Assembly: GCA_963969525.1 (NCBI GenBank)
Contig: OZ018397.1
Coordinates: 53,926,963-53,990,962 of the forward strand
Origin: Ontholestes murinus
Taxonomy: Eukaryota; Arthropoda; Insecta; Coleoptera; Staphylinidae
Length of the DNA: 64,000 nucleotides
Reading direction: 5' to 3'
The position numbers and the translations under genes were made by a program. This document shows positions 58,260 to 64,000 of the stretch, piece by piece. Within the stretch, counting starts at the first letter, position 1, and each line of letters opens with the position of its first letter. Under the pieces are notes generated by a model. The model searched no databases. It worked only from the letters and a program-made list of their open reading frames with translations, and was not told the origin of the DNA.

Positions 58260-59480
58260 AATATTTGTCAAAAAAAGAAGGTTAGGTTTAATTATGTAAA
58301 TAATTGCCACTATAAGAATAATTTGAAGTAACACTTAACTCTTCCTTGAATTTTAGTATTTATACTGTTAAATATGTAGGGAGAGTTTATATTAGCTTCT
58401 ACTAGAAGGAGAAAAAATTCAATCTCATCCCTCTATTTATATAAGTGCAGGCTTAAGTAAGATGAGTTTAGGTTACTTTTTTTTGGAAAAAAATAAACAG
58501 AAGAGAAATCTAACATTACCTAACACTGCATTAATTGTAGGTTGAAGTTAAAACAAGTTTAATTATTCACATAATTAAACATAATTTAACAGTACCTAAT
58601 TTAGGTGACAACTTGTTAGATGAATGAAGTTAAGTGAGATTTTTCTTCTCTTTCCAGTTCTTCTGTTTACCTAATCTACTCTAACCCAATATAAACTAGA
58701 AGTCGAGTCAATTGATATTAGATTACATTAGATGCTTTCTTTTTTCAACAAACAACAAACAAAACAAAAGAAATAATTAACCTCACACAAGGCTTCATCT
58801 ATTGTAGTTTGAAGTTAAATTAGGTACCTAAAATTAAAGTAGTTTAGGTGAGAAATTAAATCACGAAGAAGAAGAAATATCTAACCTGAGTCAATCTCGC
58901 CTAACTCTTTACCTAATTATATGTTCATGTTAAGTTAAAGTATGTTTATATTGGTTTCTATTGGGTAAAGAATTGCCAAGAGAAGAAGAAGAAACTGACC
59001 TCACTTAACGTTTCACCTAATCGTAGGGTTAAGTTCAATTAGGTTTTATTATGTTAATAATTGGAAATAAAAAAGGAATCTACTTCACAATAATTTTAAA
59101 AAACACTCTACTAATTCTAATTCTAGTAAAATATTATGTGAAATTAGATGAGATTAGGTGAAGATTTGAATTTAGAAAAAGAAATCTAACTCTTCATCTA
59201 ATCAAACATATGAGTCATAACTTTATTTAGGTGAGAGAATTCCAAATTTAGAATTGTAAAGAAGTATTGATAATAACTTGGAAATGACATCAAGTAAAAA
59301 TGTTGACATCTTCAAAAGCTTTTGAACGTTTTCTTTGTATATTGGTCATCTAAATTTAATTTTGACCAACACCAATAATTTTATAGTTGAGTTATATAGT
59401 TATAACATATCAAAGTCAACAACAAAGTTACTATATTTTGGTTATTTTATAGTCACATAGTTCTAAAGCTAAATTGTGTA
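58260..59480. repeat. Degenerate AGGTTAAGTT-type AT-rich repeat
   Basis: Loosely repeated words (GGTTGAAGTTAAATTAGGT, AAGAAGAAGAAATCTAACCTC, TACCTAATTATATG) every 100-150 bp. The repeats are too diverged to define a unit confidently. No gene is seen to 59480. Confidence 0.5.
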
Positions 59481-61350
59481 ATAATTAAAAATTATCCGGT
59501 AGCTGGAGCGTCAACAATATGACCTTATCTCAACAAACATTTTGACCATCCACGCTTTTCGTAGAACCAATTATACAAAGTGATTTATTCCGGACCGTCC
59601 GCGACAACAGTTGGCCGTAAATTTGTAGCTGGCCGGTCTGCTTTTGTCATGTTTTCTTCTTTTCTTTTTTTTTAGTTTTTGGCCGATCCGAAGCGCTCGT
59701 CGCGCATCGTGTGAAGCGGCTCGCCGCGGCGGTATTTCCTAGCTTAGGAATTTCACGAATCCAGAAAGTCATCAATATGAATGAAGTGTACATGAAAAAA
59801 AAAACTGTAAAGGTTTTCCGCCCCTTGAGTTATTCGCCAGTGCACCAATTAACGACATTTTTGGATTCCTCCGAGGTATGGAGAAGGAACGTTCGAACGT
59901 TTCGATGGATTTAATGGATAGTTTTAAACTTAATTTTTTTGTCGGTTATGCAAATTTATTATCAAAAAAATTAACTGTAAGTAAAACAATTAGGTTGGAT
60001 TATGTATTGAAAATTGATGGTGTTAACTAAAATCTGACATCCGATATAAAGTTAAGAGTATTTTGGTAATGCTAGCGGTCCTTCAGTGGCACCCTGGGGA
60101 ATACCCTAACGTTAAATACAATGCCCTTATCATGCATCTACACAAACGCAAAATAAAACCAATGATACTGAAAAGTACGCTTATGGTAACATCAGAATCT
60201 CTTTATTATCAAAGACATTTTTTTTTTTTGGAAACCATTTTATTGGTCAAATAGTTTTCATCAATCTTATTAATACTAAAGAAAAATTAGTTTCCATTCT
60301 TGACCAGGTCTAGACAAGATTGATGTAGACAAATATCCACTTCTGCTTCAAAAATTGGCAATCGCCAACATTTTTAGGTAGCTGCTTTTGGTAAGTAGTT
60401 ACTCATGCAGCCAAACTAATCTCTAGAATGTTTTCAACCAACTTTCTATACTCCGCTTTTCTTTTCTATGCGATATTTAACTGTATTATTACTTGTAAGA
60501 AGCTAAATATTTATAACCAAAAATAAACAAAAGTATTATTTCAAGATAATACCATAAAAGTGCCATGTATAATTTAATAACATAAAAAGAATTGTAAGTG
60601 GTATCTATAGAATTTCGTATATGTGTAATTTTTGCAAGGTGTTCCGTAGTTAAAATTTATTGTCAACAACAACCGTGCAAGGAAATTTTTGAAAGCCATT
60701 CACATCAAACGGTGACACGCCCAAGTCATTTGTTGGTCCTCGTTTATTTACGACAAATTGGATACTTGTAACTCCCGGCCCACGCCGTTACCACCACAAT
60801 AAACCAACAATTGTCCCCTGTCCACCTCGAAATTTCCCTGGCAGCCACCGCATAAAACATAACCACAATGGTCCCCTCGGTTTTCGGCTCCTCGCGGGTG
60901 GGAGGAGTCCTTAATGACCAATAAATAAGAACGTTAATGGCCGGGCCCGGGCAAAAAACTAATTCCATACCCGCCATTGTATTAACGGAATTATTTATAC
61001 TGGTTTATTTACAGTAGTGTCGCAGTACCCGGTGGTACCATACGGTACGCGTATTTATGGGCACCGCGGGCCACCATAGATCTCAATATACACAGTGGCC
61101 GGGTAATTTACGACACCGATCACGTCCATAAATTACCCAAATAAAGATTTCCATTGTCGCACGGTTACGTATAAATTCTGTTTGGTACAATGCAGTGAGT
61201 TATTGCCAGCCAGCGAGATCAAAGAGATGAATGCGTAACAATGATGCGGATTTTTCGTGCTTGCCGGGTTTAATTATGGACATGATCTTCTTGGAATTGA
61301 AGAAACCCGTATGTTAAGTTCAGTGGATTTCGTTGTTTTTTTTTTTTGAT
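59481..61350. other. Non-repetitive sequence with GC-richer islands
   Basis: Complex sequence, GC-richer at 59535-59740 and 60700-61250 (CCCGGCCCACGCCGTTACC; GGGCCCGGGCAAAAAAC; CATACGGTACGCG). No convincing coding frame. Between them lies AT-rich sequence with one RT fossil (60066-60110). The higher-GC pieces contain repeated ATTTATxG and AAATTACC words like those of the other islands in the window. Confidence 0.45.
60066..60110 (-). pseudogene. Reverse-transcriptase fossil (GIPQGAT motif), reverse strand
   Basis: On the minus strand from 60105 the reading is GIPQGATEGPLALPKY, resembling GIPQGSxLGPxLF of non-LTR reverse transcriptases. A stop lies just upstream and no further RT motif can be followed. 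Short and therefore uncertain. Confidence 0.45.
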
Positions 61351-61680
61351 CGTGCCATACATATCAATTGTACTACCTTTGGATACGAAAGTACTACCAA
61401 AACCGGAATTTAACACAACAGGGATAAAACTGTAGGTGAAAATAATAAAGTTCTAACGCAATTTTTATTCAATAGTACTACCACAGGATACAAAAGTACT
61501 ACCAAAACAAGAATTTAACACAACAGGGATAAAACTGTAGATGTAGATAATAAAGCTCTAATGTAATTTTTTTGGTCGTACCTTATAAATCAATAGTACT
61601 ACCATAGGATACAAAAGTAGTACCAAAGCAGGAATTAAAATTAACTGTAGGTGAAGATAATAAAGTTCTAATACTAATAA
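61350..61680 (+). repeat. Triplicated block of about 105-122 bp
   Basis: ATAGTACTACCATAGGATAC, AAAAGTACTACCAAAACAGG, AATTTAACACAACAGGGATA, AAACTGTAGGTGAAGATAAT and AAAGTTCTAATG recur three times, with TACTACC starting near 61371, 61475 and 61597. Copies differ by small deletions; the second lacks the GGTCGTACC segment. Confidence 0.9.
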
Positions 61681-62399
61681 ATAGGCGTGTAACAATGTAA
61701 TTATACCCATTATGTACGAGTTTACTTATTATGTTTCAGAGTAGATAAATTAAAGTCGCACTTCAATGCTTCAAATTTCTGTGCCGTCGAGCACAAATTA
61801 AATTGCGCTCGGCAGGCGATCAATTTCCCGACGTTTGAAACGCTCCGAGTGGAATTAGTGTTTCGCATTAGTAATACCGGCCGACTATAAACATTCCTAG
61901 ACATAAAAGTGAGTACGTTTACTACACTTTCGAATATTTGCTCGTTTATGGTATTGCGTGTTTATGTTGTGCGAGAATTCGTTCGTAATTTCATTCTGAT
62001 TTATAAATCGCGGCGTGTCCGCGTTTCGAGGAAGTGCCAGCGCTAAACTTGGGCAGACGACCATTTCGCTAGATGATTTAGAGCCGTCGGGTTTTTGATT
62101 AATGCTTCAACGGAATCGGATATTTATATCTATCGGCGCGCCGTGGCACTCGCAATCGCATAAAAATCGCTGCGTCGACTCGAGTATTTTGAAAATTTAT
62201 TACGCCGAGATTTCGATCTTATTAGGTATTGATAGGTATACGATTGAAAAAAGGGGAAATCAAAACGTTTACAGAATTTGTATTCCATGCCTATATATTA
62301 TCTACTTCAAACAATAGGGTAGAGTATTTTGCTCTTTCATTACTAACGTAAAAAATTTGTTTTCGATATCTTCATAACATTTAACACCTTCATCATCTC
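61681..62399. other. Non-repetitive, GC-richer sequence
   Basis: A complex stretch (TTTGAAACGCTCCGAGTGG; GGCGCGCCGTGGCACTCGC) with no recognisable gene. A 71-codon frame at 62102-62317 has no family features. Confidence 0.4.
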
Positions 62400-64000
62400 T
62401 TCTGTGGAAGTTAAGCTACAAACAAATCTAAAATTTAAAAAAATGTCTCAGGCAATTTAAACTAAAACTTAGTTTAACCTTTCAAAAACTTATAGCTACT
62501 TATAAGTTTAACTTCAACTCCTTGGATTTTAGACTTAAATGTTCTGGATTTCTTTAATTAAAATTTCCCAACCAATTCTAATAAATCTTTAGGATCACCT
62601 TTTAGAAATCCATAGCTATACAATTTTCCAACATTTATAAACAAAATGTTGTAAAGATTTTTTAGAATTACACTTAAATGGTTGTTTTCAAATTATTACC
62701 CATTAATAGTGGTTTTCAAATAAAATGTTTTTTGTTAAATTTCCCATCCAATTCAAGAATAACCTCCAAAAACCTACACCTTTCAACTTAAGAATGACCT
62801 TTCAAAAAACTATAACTACACAATTATAGAATATTATAATATTCTGAGGATTTCTTAGACCTGATACTTTGATAGCCGTTTTTAAAGATTTTTTCAACAT
62901 TTCTCATTCAAGTAGAATTGAACTTTACGGTGACCTTATTACAAAAACTCATAGGTATATAATTTCTGAACGACTGCAAACAATATTTTCTAAGGTTTTC
63001 TGATACTTGGATAATCATTTTTAAAGATTTATCAATTTTGTAATAAAATTTCCCAACCAACTAGAATTGAACTTCAGGATGACCTTTCAGAAAACTATTG
63101 CTACATAATTTCCCATCAACTATATACAAAATTTTCTTTAAATTTCTTAGAATTTGCTCTTTGATGGTCGTTTGTAAAGGATTTTAAAATCTCTAATACA
63201 ATTTTTCAACCAACTAGAACTGAACTTCAGGATGACCTTTAATAAACCTATGGCTACATAATTTTCCAATAACTCTAAACAATATTTTCGTGGATTTACT
63301 TGGAAGGTTGATTTCAAAAATTTTTCAAATTTTCTAATAAAAATTCTCAGCCATGTAGAATGAAGCTTTATGATGACCTTATAAAAACCTATAACTATAT
63401 AAATTTTTAACAGTAACAAATAACTATAAATAATGTTTACAATGTTTTAAAATTTCTACATCAAATATTTTTAAAATTTTCAGTAAAATTTATTCATTTC
63501 TAAAGAATCTTAAAATTTGTAGTAATATTTCCTAACCAACTAGAATCAAACTTCAGGATGACTTTTAAGAAACCTATGGCTGCATGATTTTTTAACAACT
63601 CTAAACAATATTTTCTTGGATTTTTTTAGAATTTACACTTTCAAATCTCTAATAAAATTTGTTTAGCCATGCTGAACTTAATTTGATTTTAATGACCTTC
63701 CAAAAATTTATAGCTACATACATTTCCAACAATAACATAACTATTAGTAATGTTTATGCTTTCCTAGAATTTCTTCTTCAAATAATTTTGAAATTTTCAG
63801 TAAAATTTCTTATCTAACGTAAATTAAATTTCAGGAAGACATTTTAGAAAGTTGTATCTAACTAATTTACCAACAATTATAAACAAGATTTATCTCATAT
63901 TTCTTAGAATTTACAGTTGGGTGGTAAATTTAGAATTGTTTTATTGTATATTTTAATTGGTTTTGTGTTTATTTTTTTTCCACAATCTCAATTTAATTTT
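62400..64000 (+). repeat. Decayed tandem repeat of about 150 bp, continues past the window
   Basis: CCAACCAACTAGAATTGAAC, TTCAGGATGACCTTTTA, AAACCTATAGCTACATAATT, TTCCAACAACTATAAACAAT, ATTTTCTTGGATTTCTTAGA recur with AGGATGACC-type words near 62612, 62785, 62928, 63076, 63229, 63369, 63555, 63690 and 63833 (spacing 130-190 bp). Strong divergence indicates age. Confidence 0.88.

Overview
This window looks like repeat-rich, gene-poor insect (arthropod) nuclear DNA, perhaps from a beetle, although the order cannot be fixed from sequence alone. The reasons are AT-rich intergenic sequence, Jockey/CR1-type non-LTR retrotransposon remains, a Tc1/mariner-superfamily transposase with DD41D spacing and a DUF4817-like N-terminus, and a decayed copy of animal Rho kinase (Rok/ROCK). 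I see no intact host gene, tRNA or rRNA. Roughly half of the window is tandem repeat, in at least ten different families laid side by side. A 200-base run of N marks an assembly gap.

Layout. 1-8150: degenerate heptamer satellite (AAATGTC type) with longer conserved blocks and several truncated non-LTR 3' ends. 8460-9900: non-repetitive sequence. 10535-10890: a 33-bp repeat. 11337-11410: a near-perfect hairpin. 12490-15355: a badly decayed, internally duplicated Rok coiled-coil pseudogene, followed at once by a decayed Jockey-like retrotransposon (15356-16735). 17970-19500: a satellite of about 654 bp built from alternating G-rich and C-rich inverted blocks. 19560-21250: non-repetitive. 21380-22505: a repeat of about 120 bp. 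22505-29990: a second heptamer satellite (TCATCTG type). 30235-30815: a 41-bp minisatellite. 30830-33600: mostly non-repetitive. 33600-38700: a third heptamer satellite (AAATGAC type, in effect the second one on the other strand). 38740-40600: non-repetitive sequence with two reverse-transcriptase fossils. 41050-43660: a decayed repeat of about 150 bp carrying a MITE-like element. 46724-52166: a nest of mobile elements. 53137-58212: a 173-bp satellite, about 29 monomers. 59500-62330: mostly non-repetitive with a triplicated block. 62400-64000: another decayed repeat of about 150 bp that runs off the end.

The most informative stretch is 46724-52166. A mariner-superfamily element of about 1.95 kb has terminal inverted repeats of about 475 bp that contain the start codon of its own transposase. 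Its left inverted repeat is split by a 3.49-kb element with 45-bp inverted repeats and a TA target duplication. That inserted element has no transposase. It holds a foldback and a 5'-truncated non-LTR pol gene, and this pol gene is itself interrupted by a 683-bp piece with a clean 186-codon ORF that looks like part of a cellular FG-GAP-type protein.

Nothing suggests genes acting together. The window reads as a record of satellite expansion, nested transposition and pseudogene decay, with a few islands of complex, higher-GC sequence that may be regulatory.
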